Notes under the pieces: model-generated
What the model was told of the DNA's origin: nothing
The model's database searches: none
The model's input: the letters and a program-made list of their open reading frames with translations, nothing else
From: an uncultured Schlesneria sp.
GTDB lineage: Bacteria; Planctomycetota; Planctomycetia; Planctomycetales; Planctomycetaceae
Direction: 5' to 3'
NCBI GenBank assembly: GCA_903840265.1
Contig: CAIMFH010000190.1
Location: 147,271-211,270 of the forward strand
DNA length: 64,000 nt
Part shown: one piece after another, positions 18,526 to 25,039 of the stretch
How the letters are laid out: each line of letters opens with the position of its first letter
Position numbering within the stretch: the first letter of the stretch is position 1
Position numbers and translations under genes: made by a program

Positions 18526-18672
18526 TCCAGCTCAATACAGCAAGCCTTCGTCAACCTGAAATCCGGCAGCCCCAAGCAATTGCTCCCGACCATTGAAGGC
18601 GACGTGAATCTCGTCAGCCTCGCGGAGCGAACCTTGATCGAATCCGTCGTCAATTGGGAAAATTCAGGTTGA
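18526..18672 (+). pseudogene. Fragment of a second LLM flavin oxidoreductase gene
   Basis: Reading from 18526 in frame to the TGA at 18670 gives SSSIQQAFVNLKSGSPKQLL then PTIEG...LAERTLIESVV, which matches the internal segment [20 protein letters not shown] ... [10 protein letters not shown] of the LLM protein coded at 12952-13977. Only about 45 codons remain, with no start and no downstream half. It is a decayed paralogue rather than a gene; the DNA match is roughly three bases in four by eye. Confidence 0.75.
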
Positions 18673-18741
18673 ATATTATGTAGTGTTAGATCAAGCTTTG
18701 AACTCCACTTCTCCTCTGCCCTTTCTCGAAGGCGGCTAACG

Positions 18742-19242
18742 ATGCAATTCACCATGCTCCCACTACTCGGCCAGGCAAGTCCCCCCATGTCTGAACTGGG
18801 ATGGATCCTAAGTACTCAAGGATCGATGTCGTCGCTATTGGTACTTCTTTCCGCCGCGGCCATTTTCGCGGGGGCCTGCTATCTCGTCGCGTCGCAACGC
18901 CCAGCATCCGTCCTGGCGGCCTACCTGATCCTGCTGCCGCTCCCCTGCCTCATCAGCATCTGCGGCTGGATCAAGGGCTCATTATCGTCGTTGTCCGTCA
19001 TCTCGATCTCTCCAGACATCACCCTGACGACGGCCGACATCGCCGGAGGCCTGGCGGTCGCATTGGCGGGCCTGCTGATTGCCTTCCTCGTCTCCGCCCC
19101 GACATACTTTCTGCTCGCCTACGGACTACTGTCCCGCACGATGCGACCACCAACGAACTCAGCCACAAGCCGTCCCGCGAGTGCCACCCCACCGATGCCC
19201 TCACTCGCCAGCGGGCTTTCGATCAGTTCGCCGACTCTCTGA
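18742..19242 (+). CDS. Membrane protein of unknown function with possibly replaced C-terminus
   Basis: 166 residues with three hydrophobic segments (about 28-50, 56-76 and 98-130), the last ending YFLLAYGLLSRT. It looks like a small MotA/TolQ/ExbB-like or generic inner-membrane protein, but no motif is decisive. The last 20-25 residues (SATPPMPSLASGLSISSPTL) are read out of the outermost attC-like site at about 19181-19283 and are probably not the original tail. If so, the gene was cut or extended when the cassette array formed. Confidence 0.55.
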   Translation: MQFTMLPLLGQASPPMSELGWILSTQGSMSSLLVLLSAAAIFAGACYLVASQRPASVLAAYLILLPLPCLISICGWIKGSLSSLSVISISPDITLTTADIAGGLAVALAGLLIAFLVSAPTYFLLAYGLLSRTMRPPTNSATSRPASATPPMPSLASGLSISSPTL

Positions 19243-19283
19243 ACCGTCAATCACGACCGATCAAGTTGACCAACTCGTTCGGT
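19181..19283 (-). repeat. attC-like site A (array end, degenerate)
   Basis: The left (gene-distal) half is well conserved: box ACCGAAC from 19283, then GGTCAACTTGA and the TTCAGAGAGTCGGC core. The right half still aligns (GGCGAACTGATCG...GGGCA) but lacks a clear GTTCGGC box. It overlaps the 3' end of the + strand membrane protein gene. Confidence 0.5.
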
Positions 19284-19292
19284 GTGCCTGGG

Positions 19293-19697
19293 TCATTTGC
19301 TAAAGACCAGATTCCACGTGCTCTCGACGAGCACTCGACAGTCTTCTTCCACCTCCACCCAGATCACGCACGTGTCGGTTTCACAGTCGTCAAGATGCAG
19401 GCGCTTCGCCAACGCCGGATCGGTTTTGCCGACAGCATTGCGAATGAACTCGCCCCAACCATAGCCGTCCGAGTCGATTTCCAACTCCTCCAGCTTTGAG
19501 TTGACCGCTTCGAATTCCTCTTCCGACGGATCAAACTCCATCTGCCATGCGACCGGGATCGCTCTCCCATCAAGCTCGGTTCCAGACATCACCGTCAAGA
19601 GAATCGGCGACCAGCGCTCATCCTCCCATGACCCATCACCCTCTTCGAGCGCTTTAGCAATATTCTTCGGAGCTTTCCACTTGGGCATTTTAGGCAT
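19293..19697 (-). CDS. Acidic hypothetical protein, cassette gene
   Basis: 134 residues with an acidic, Glu/Asp-rich centre (FDPSEEEFEAVNSKLEELEIDSDGYGWGEFIRN) and a beta-rich C-terminal part (CVIWVEVEEDCRVLVESTWNLV). The size, acidity and Trp/Gly placement recall immunity proteins of polymorphic toxin systems, but that is an impression only. Its start lies 18 bases after the stop of the preceding cassette gene with no attC-like site between, so both belong to one cassette. Confidence 0.65.
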   Translation of the reverse strand: MPKMPKWKAPKNIAKALEEGDGSWEDERWSPILLTVMSGTELDGRAIPVAWQMEFDPSEEEFEAVNSKLEELEIDSDGYGWGEFIRNAVGKTDPALAKRLHLDDCETDTCVIWVEVEEDCRVLVESTWNLVFSK

Positions 19698-19715
19698 CAG
19701 TTCTTCCCGTCATCG

Positions 19716-20153
19716 CTATGAGTGCGCCCAAACTTCAAGGACCCAACAATCAGGTGCGGCAGCCAGCAACGCTCTGTAGTGAGCACCCCATCGGGCCAGT
19801 GAGTCTCTGTTGGCAGCACTTGCCCCGTCAACCATTCGCCAACCAAAATCACTCAGGTCGTGCCACGTCCCGTCTGACGTGACCAATGCCCCGGGCACAA
19901 AATTGGGTGGAACACGAGATTTGTCACAGACGTTTCCGGACCATGTACTCCGTTCCTGCTCCGGCAATCGTCCCTCGGCAATGGGGTCATTCAACGTTTT
20001 TCCAAACGCCCCCACGACGTAATCGAATCGGCCGGGTCGTGGTGATTCATCAGATTCAACCCGGCGGTGTTGTTCCAGTCGACTTAAGACCGCTTCGCTG
20101 AGATCAGACCCTGGCACATCGTATGGGACAAAAACCAGCACGTGAGTCTTCAC
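19716..20153 (-). CDS. Hypothetical protein, cassette gene
   Basis: 145 residues from the GTG at 20153, which lies 15 bases after the GTTTGGC box of attC-like site B; the longer frame to 20330 is only translated attC sequence. The opening KTHVLVFVPYDVPGSDLSEAVLSRL looks like a small alpha/beta fold, and the C-terminus WALRxx-free part ends in CWVLEVWAHS with several Trp residues. No signal peptide, no known family. It is probably cotranslated with the acidic protein that follows. Confidence 0.6.
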   Translation of the reverse strand: MKTHVLVFVPYDVPGSDLSEAVLSRLEQHRRVESDESPRPGRFDYVVGAFGKTLNDPIAEGRLPEQERSTWSGNVCDKSRVPPNFVPGALVTSDGTWHDLSDFGWRMVDGASAANRDSLARWGAHYRALLAAAPDCWVLEVWAHS

Positions 20154-20168
20154 CGCTTTGCCTGCTCC

Positions 20169-20276
20169 GCCAAACGAAAAAGAGACCCTGCACGCGATCA
20201 ACAACGGTCTTCGAACCGAACCGCCAATACTCTGAACCGCCAGCCACTGCGGGTCAAGTTGACGGCCACGTTCGAA
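20169..20276 (-). repeat. attC-like site B
   Basis: 108 bp. The outer boxes are TTCGAAC (20276-20270) and GTTTGGC (20175-20169); GTCAACTTGACCCGC follows the first box. Shares the central GGCGGTTCAGAGTATTGGC with the other sites. Confidence 0.6.
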
Positions 20277-20347
20277 CCAAATGGTAGTTAGTCGTTGAAC
20301 GCGGCATCGCGAAAACGAACTGCATCCCAATTTGCTTGTCGCGACGA

Positions 20348-20800
20348 TCAGTTCCTCATGAGCTGCTCGAACAATCCTTCAGTATCATTCGTTCCAGTAA
20401 TCACGAACTGTCCCGCGAGCGGCTCACTCACGGTGGGCATAAAAACCAGCGAGCCGTTCACCAGAAATGCCACCTGAGTTCCCACAACATTGGCCGTCGC
20501 GTTCGCCATTTTCGTGGCACCAGCGGGAGTCAACTTCACGCTGAGCGAGGGCGACTGATTGCTGTCCCTGGACCGCTGAACCGATTCCACATCGACCGCA
20601 GAAATGAACGGCGGCGTCACCAGATAGACCGGACTTTGGGTACCGGGCTGAACAACGACCTTTGCGGTTGGAGTCTTCGTGGGCGATACGATATAGACAT
20701 CCAGAGCAGCAGTCTTCGAAAGTGGCTTCGAACCGCTTCCAAACGCATCGCACCCGACAAGCAGCAGTACGGTCAAGCAAGCACAGTCAGAGATTCTCAT
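20348..20800 (-). CDS. Lipoprotein with a SecDF-head-like domain, cassette gene
   Basis: 150 residues from ATG 20800. A lipoprotein signal (ACLTVLLLVGC) puts the lipidated Cys at about residue 17. The rest resembles the periplasmic P1-head domain of SecD: SVKLTPAGATKMANAT, GTQVAFLVNGSLVFMPTV and PLAGQFVITG correspond to the SecD segments around its 'G..A.v.dg.v...P.i...i..G...I.G' pattern. It has no membrane segments and is far too short to be SecD, so it may be a detached domain. A degenerate attC-like site (F) lies upstream. Confidence 0.65.
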   Translation of the reverse strand: MRISDCACLTVLLLVGCDAFGSGSKPLSKTAALDVYIVSPTKTPTAKVVVQPGTQSPVYLVTPPFISAVDVESVQRSRDSNQSPSLSVKLTPAGATKMANATANVVGTQVAFLVNGSLVFMPTVSEPLAGQFVITGTNDTEGLFEQLMRN

Positions 20801-20819
20801 GTTCCGGGTCCTCAGGTCG

Positions 20820-20886
20820 TTCCAGTCGGCCACCGAATCAACACCCCAACACTATGAACCGCCAACGGCTCTGCGCCACGTTAACC
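20820..20886 (-). repeat. attC-like site F (degenerate, inner box missing)
   Basis: Has the shared core (GGCGGTTCATAGTGTTGG) and an outer GTTAAC box in GGTTAACGTGGC, but compared with site B it lacks about 13-17 bases that hold the inner GTCAACTTGACC box, and the other half is poorly conserved. Probably inactive. Confidence 0.4.
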
Positions 20887-20924
20887 GACACGTCAGGCTC
20901 TATTGCTACTCTCTTGCAGCCGAA

Positions 20925-21206
20925 CTATTCGGAACGGTCGTCTGGCCATATGGACCGGAGTACTTCGACTTCTGCTTCGCCCAATGGAAAGACATGATAC
21001 CCGCAATGCTCCGTGAAGACAGCAACCTCGCCCGCCAACTCATCCTTGAGAGCGAACGCATACCGGAAGAGAACATGCGAACCATCAGGAAAGCGGATGA
21101 TGACGCTCTGATCACTTCGAAAATCGCCAGCCGAGAGGCGATCGCGGTCCTCACGAAGGTGCTTCCGAATGTGTGACCTCCAGACTTCCGGCACGACCTG
21201 AGGCAT
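20925..21206 (-). CDS. Small hypothetical protein, cassette gene
   Basis: 93 residues from ATG 21206, 12 bases after the last box of attC-like site E. It contains SVIIRFPDGSHVLFRYAFALKDE and EVAVFTEHCGYHVFP, a beta-rich pattern with a conserved-looking TEHCGYH segment (Cys and two His could bind a metal). I recognise no named family. It has no leader and is probably cytoplasmic. Nearby longer starts read through the attC-like sequence and were rejected. Confidence 0.6.
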   Translation of the reverse strand: MPQVVPEVWRSHIRKHLREDRDRLSAGDFRSDQSVIIRFPDGSHVLFRYAFALKDELAGEVAVFTEHCGYHVFPLGEAEVEVLRSIWPDDRSE

Positions 21207-21217
21207 AGCTTTTCTCC

Positions 21218-21326
21218 GTCTGACACCAAAGGTTGTTCGCCCGCTTTTGAACAACGGGCCTCCAATACAGAGGCCAACACTCTGAATCGCTTGCGACTGC
21301 GGGTCAAGTGGATCTCTCGACAGGAC
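21218..21326 (-). repeat. attC-like site E
   Basis: About 109 bp. The right box is GTCAGAC (21224-21218), a six-of-seven match to GTTRRRY; the inner CACTTGACCCGC and the core GCGATTCAGAGTGTTGGC are shared with the other sites. The left outer box is poorly matched. Confidence 0.5.
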
Positions 21327-21678
21327 CTCTAACCTGAATCGCGTAGCCCACAGTCGTTGCTTCCGTCCGGATGAACCGGTACGGAGAGCATGATAAAGCG
21401 TGATTGCCTGTAGCGATCAGTTGTCGGTCCCGTTGGAACAGGTCCAACGGAAACCAGAAAACAAGACTTTCATAGCCTCAGCCGCAACGCCGCTCAGATG
21501 TCGACAACAACCCGATTTCCGCCGGGCTCGCCCCGGTCGGGATCACAACTGACAAGCTACAAGCCCACTCTTCCTCAATGACTTCTGCTCTCCGTGTCGG
21601 CTCGCCCGCACGGAAGCAACGACTCACTAGCTATGTCGTTGATCAATGTCGATCGACTTTCAGCCAGCACTTTCCCGA
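21327..21678. other. Non-coding part of a cassette
   Basis: 352 bases between site E and the stop of the gene at 21679. No gene is convincing on either strand. Some sequence just left of site E (GCGATTCAGGTTAGAGG on -) vaguely repeats the attC-like core and may be a remnant of another site. Confidence 0.45.
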
Positions 21679-22023
21679 TCACCATCGAAGCCAATCTGGT
21701 TCTTCCATTTCGGACAATCGCATCGGCGGGTCGATCGCTGCGGATGGAAATGAATCGTCAATTAGCGAGCGAAAATACTGGAACGCTCGAAACTTTGCAT
21801 TGTCGTAGTTAACGACATTGCCGCGATCATCCAGCTGGAGCCTATTCACAAACACCGCCATCGTTGTGCGCAGAATCGTTGGATCAGTAAATCCACACTG
21901 GTAGCCCTTCCAGTCACACTTGTCGAGATCCCAGTCCCAACGAGGATCATCAAGCAGCCCCTTACAAAGCAGAACGACGAACCCAACAATTGCGCCGCGA
22001 AGTTCCTCAGGAAGATTCTGCAT
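21679..22023 (-). CDS. Small hypothetical protein, cassette gene
   Basis: 114 residues. The ATG at 22023 comes 6 bases after the GTTCGGC box of attC-like site C, the closest spacing in the array. Trp/Asp-rich sequence (DDPRWDWDLDKCDWKGYQCGF) followed by DPTILRTTMAVFVNRLQLDDRG; it looks like a compact helical protein. No family recognised, no signal peptide. Confidence 0.6.
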   Translation of the reverse strand: MQNLPEELRGAIVGFVVLLCKGLLDDPRWDWDLDKCDWKGYQCGFTDPTILRTTMAVFVNRLQLDDRGNVVNYDNAKFRAFQYFRSLIDDSFPSAAIDPPMRLSEMEEPDWLRW

Positions 22024-22029
22024 TCGATT

Positions 22030-22136
22030 GCCGAACGAAAAAGAGAACTTGCCTGCGTTAAACGACGGACTCCGACCAACTCGCCAACACTTTGAACCAC
22101 CACCGACCGCGGGTCAAGTTGACCGCCTCGTTCGGC
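22030..22136 (-). repeat. attC-like site C (best copy)
   Basis: 107 bp with a perfect 9-bp outer inverted repeat: GCCGAACGA at one end and TCGTTCGGC at the other. Inside, AACTTGACC (in 22111-22123) pairs with GGCAAGTT (22046-22053) leaving one extra base, like the extrahelical base of folded attC sites. The centre (about 55 bases) is variable. Confidence 0.65.
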
Positions 22137-22182
22137 CTCCCTAGTTGATGATCTACCTCAACCTTTATGCCATGGGGTTCAC

Positions 22183-22635
22183 TTATTTTAAACAGCCCAA
22201 TCGATGAATGATCTCATGGTAGCGTCGGCGTTGTTCCGGCGAGAACTTTCGTGGGGGCCACTCTGTTCGGGCATACCCGTCTTGTGCCCAAACAAACGCA
22301 AGCCGGTGGTCCGCACCCGCGGCGAGCAAATATTGGACGACTTCAAGACGCCCCTCAGCGGCAGCCAACATGAGTGGTGTCACACCTGAGAATGGCCGAC
22401 TAGCTGATCGCCCATTGATGTCGATCCCTTGTCGGACCAGATAATCAACGATTTGAACGTGGCCATAACGGGCCGCCCTGAACAATGCGTCGAGGGATAC
22501 AGATGCGTCGTCAAACTCGGGTAAGAGCTCAATCACCAAATCAAGATGGCCCTGTTCGAGAGCTTTCGACAGTGCGCCCGAGGTACTCATGCGGCCCAAA
22601 GCAAGCTTGCGGCGAATGTCGTTGGCTGTCCCCAT
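22183..22635 (-). CDS. Ankyrin-repeat protein, cassette gene
   Basis: 150 residues from ATG 22635. Three to four ankyrin-type repeats are visible: GALSKALEQGHLDLVIELL, DALFRAARYGHVQIVDYLVRQGIDING and TPLMLAAAEGRLEVVQYLLAAGADHRL. Ankyrin repeats mediate protein-protein contacts; in bacteria they are often found in immunity or toxin-neutralising proteins. No signal peptide. The start lies 16 bases after the GTTCGGT box of attC-like site D; the longer frame to 22812 is translated site sequence. Confidence 0.75.
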   Translation of the reverse strand: MGTANDIRRKLALGRMSTSGALSKALEQGHLDLVIELLPEFDDASVSLDALFRAARYGHVQIVDYLVRQGIDINGRSASRPFSGVTPLMLAAAEGRLEVVQYLLAAGADHRLAFVWAQDGYARTEWPPRKFSPEQRRRYHEIIHRLGCLK

Positions 22636-22650
22636 CGCAGTCACTTTGCA

Positions 22651-22757
22651 ACCGAACGTCAAAGGTAATTTGCCCAAGATCAACGACAGGCTTCGGCACG
22701 CCACGCCAACACTCTGAATCCCCACCGACTCCGGGTCAAGTTGACAACCCGCTTGGC
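22651..22757 (-). repeat. attC-like site D
   Basis: 107 bp, the same length as site C. Outer boxes GCCAAGC (22757-22751) and GTTCGGT (22657-22651); inner boxes GTCAACTTGACCC and GGGCAAATT are present. It is the right-hand end of the array. Confidence 0.6.
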
Positions 22758-23723
22758 ATTCACATTCCGAGATTCTCGCCGCTGTTTTCGATTCGTCCGA
22801 TTCGTGGTCCACTTCCTCTCCTATTTCCGTGCTTTCAGTGTCTTCCGTGGTTCACCTCTTCTCTGCGTTTCAATTTTGACCCTCACAAGTTCACCGAAAG
22901 ACATCGAAGTCTGCAGTGAGGAAGGCTGGGGAACGCGCTCGATGTGCCGTTGTCACAAAACACGCACTTTTTTGAGGAAAATTGCCAAAAACAGGGTCGT
23001 TTTGTCCCCCATTGTCAAGAATTGTCCTGGGGTGTCAAAATCTGTCAATAACGTGCCACGCAGCGCGGCTCATCCGGAGGTCCGATGAGGCAGTCTCCCG
23101 ACATTTTCACCGCAAATTGCCGAAATAGGCAAAACACCGTCTAGCCCCGCGCACCCCGAAATGGCATAACGGCTCAATGAATATGTAACGAGATTTCAGT
23201 GGACCGTAACCAACGGCCACACCTGTTGACCGCCAAACCGGGTCGACACGTGTGGCCGTTTTTTGTTGGAGGCAGATCCATGTGTCAGGCGCTACACCCC
23301 CAATCACAAAATCCCGCTAGACATCTCGCTGACAAAATGGGGTACCCCCCCAAAAACCTGCCATGGACTGACAAATTCTGCCATTTCGTAATGTTCGAGG
23401 CGCCGAGTGCCCTGCCTCAACCTAAACATCTGCGCAGTTGTTGCATGCGCTCGTGCGCCAGAAGACTCTGTCTCGAGCGCCTAAAAATCCGTGTTCATCC
23501 GTGCCAATCCGTGGCCTCGTCTTCATTGCCTTTTCAGCCCTTCGCGCTCAGCCCGCCTTCACCCGTCCCGATCATCAATTTTCACTTTGCAATTTGCAAT
23601 TTGCAATTTGCAATTCCCTTTCGCATTCGTGGTGACACGCCGCCCAGTCGGATACACTTTGGGCTTCGTTTCCGTCCCGCTGGAAAAGTCAGTTTCCGTT
23701 AATTTCACCGTAAGCGATGCACC
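22758..23723. other. Long intergenic region right of the cassette array
   Basis: 966 bases with no convincing gene and, notably, no integrase gene next to the array. Contents: the TTCGTCCGATTCGTGGTCC-type repeat (about 22786-22870), a partial family 1 REP (23059-23072), an orphan terminator hairpin (23213-23264), a region with TGTCA/TGACA repeats on both sides of it (22980-23050 and 23328-23385), a TCCGTG-rich repeat (about 23490-23512) and a TTTGCAA tandem repeat (about 23586-23612). Confidence 0.6.
23213..23264 (+). terminator. Orphan rho-independent terminator
   Basis: ACGGCCACAC (23213-23222) pairs with GTGTGGCCGT (23250-23259); the loop can pair further (TGTTGACC/GGGTCGACA), and six T residues follow. 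No coding gene ends upstream on + for several hundred bases, so it may close a non-coding transcript or be left from a lost gene. Confidence 0.6.
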
Positions 23724-24848
23724 ATGAAAGCCGTTGCCGTTCTGCCTGGTAAGCCAAACAGCGTTCACCTCCGCGAGATCCCTCAGCCCAAGCTGAACGA
23801 TCAGCCACATCCGCATGTGACGAAGATCCCCGAAGGCCGCGCCGTGCTGGTGAAAACCCTGCAAATCGGTGTCGATGCGACCGACCGCGAAATCAACGAA
23901 GCCCTCTACGGCAACGCCCCTCCCGGTGGTGAGCACCTGGTCATCGGCCACGAGAGCTTCGGTCAGGTCGTCGAGATCGGCGACAAAGTCACCGAGTTCA
24001 AAGTCGGCGACTACGTTTCCTGCACCGTTCGCCGACCGGGCGGGTCGCTGTTTGACAAAATCGGCCGCAACGACATCACCAGCGAAGAAGTCTACTACGA
24101 ACGCGGCATCAACCTGTGCCACGGTTATATGACCGAGTACTTCGTCGACGACGCCGAATACATGGTCCACGTTCCCGTCAAACTGAAACACCTGGGTGTC
24201 CTCTCCGAGCCCGCCAGCGTCTGCGCCAAGGCATTGGAGCAGGTGTTTCTGGCTCAGCAGCGCCTACAGGTCTGGAAGCCGAAGCTGGCCTTCGTCATGG
24301 GATCGGGCCAGATCGGCTTGCTCGCAACCATGATGCTGCGCCTGCGCGGCCTGGACGTTTACACCCTGGCCACCAAGCCAGGTCCGCATCGCAAGTCCGA
24401 GATCGCTGAAGCCTACGGTGCGAAATACATTAGTACCAAGCAGACCTCATTGCATGACTTGGCGAAGAAAGTCGGTCGCCCCGACATCATCTTCGAATGC
24501 ACCGGCAACGCCGAAGCCTGCTTCCGATCGATGGAAGTCCTGAACCTGAACGGAGCCCTTTGCTGGACCAGCATCACCGGCGGCAGTCACAAGGTCGAGA
24601 TCGATGCCGCCAAGATCAACCTCGAATGGGTGTTGGGCAACAAGCTGCTGGTCTCCAGCGTGAACGGCAACCGCAGCCACTTCGAGCAAGGGATTCAAGC
24701 CCTGTCGCACGGCGAACTGACTTATCCCGGTGTGACCGAACGAATCCTGACCAACCCTGTCGATGGCTTGGACAACTACAAAGAAATGATGCGACTGCTG
24801 GTCGAAGACAAAGACGCCCTGAAGGTCTTCGTCAACGTCTCGAAGTAG
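23724..24848 (+). CDS. Glucose 1-dehydrogenase-like zinc MDR enzyme
   Basis: 374 residues of the medium-chain dehydrogenase family. The [12 protein letters not shown] segment (about 72-83), the N-terminal DATDREI element and the long GGSLFDKIG...[11 protein letters not shown] region match archaeal/bacterial glucose 1-dehydrogenases, which oxidise glucose to gluconolactone with NAD(P). The cofactor fold follows ([19 protein letters not shown] at about 191-209), then FECTGN, and a C-terminal segment like the Glu_dehyd_C domain. The usual structural Cys cluster is replaced by a loop with no Cys tetrad. It is a stand-alone gene. Confidence 0.85.
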   Translation: MKAVAVLPGKPNSVHLREIPQPKLNDQPHPHVTKIPEGRAVLVKTLQIGVDATDREINEALYGNAPPGGEHLVIGHESFGQVVEIGDKVTEFKVGDYVSCTVRRPGGSLFDKIGRNDITSEEVYYERGINLCHGYMTEYFVDDAEYMVHVPVKLKHLGVLSEPASVCAKALEQVFLAQQRLQVWKPKLAFVMGSGQIGLLATMMLRLRGLDVYTLATKPGPHRKSEIAEAYGAKYISTKQTSLHDLAKKVGRPDIIFECTGNAEACFRSMEVLNLNGALCWTSITGGSHKVEIDAAKINLEWVLGNKLLVSSVNGNRSHFEQGIQALSHGELTYPGVTERILTNPVDGLDNYKEMMRLLVEDKDALKVFVNVSK

Positions 24849-24896
24849 TCAACAAGAAGAGTATTTGAAACACAGAGGCACAGAGAACACAGAGTT

Positions 24897-24979
24897 GGGA
24901 GGGCGAGGCTCCCGCCGAGCCGCGATGAACGATGGACATCCAACGCCATTCACGGCCCGATGCATGCCTCGCCCTCCCA
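24897..24979. repeat. Palindromic element with 14-bp terminal inverted repeats, family 5
   Basis: TGGGAGGGCGAGGC (24897-24910) is repeated inverted as GCCTCGCCCTCCCA (24966-24979). The 83-base unit carries GCCGAGCCGCGATGAACGAT inside. A second copy starts at 63931 and runs off the right edge. Confidence 0.75.
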
Positions 24980-25039
24980 CAAACTGTTCCGCATCTTCGT
25001 GACTTCAGTGAGCCTTGTCATTCAAAGATAGGCTGACTT

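Larger units (their letters stand above)
19181..22757 (-). mobile_element. Integron-type gene-cassette array without integrase (CALIN-like)
   Basis: Six genes, all on -, none related to each other, are separated by six copies of a site whose best copies (22030-22136, 22651-22757) are both exactly 107 bp. On the minus strand each good site begins with an RYYYAAC-like box (GCCGAAC), has an inner pair GTCAACTTGACC / GGCAAGTT, and ends with a GTTRRRY-like box (GTTCGGC). A start codon follows within about 6-25 bases. This is the layout of integron cassettes. No tyrosine-recombinase integrase is found in the window, and no cassette promoter was identified. The sites are listed individually. Confidence 0.65.

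Noticed and set aside
22741..23088. 115-codon frame on + right of the cassette array
   Set aside because: Its N-terminal part is the translation of a dispersed TTCGTCCGATTCGTGG-type repeat, not a gene; no integrase motif (Arg-His-Arg-Tyr) appears on either strand.
23586..23612. TTTGCAA tandem repeat as a CRISPR-like or regulatory array
   Set aside because: About four 7-base units only; a simple tandem repeat.
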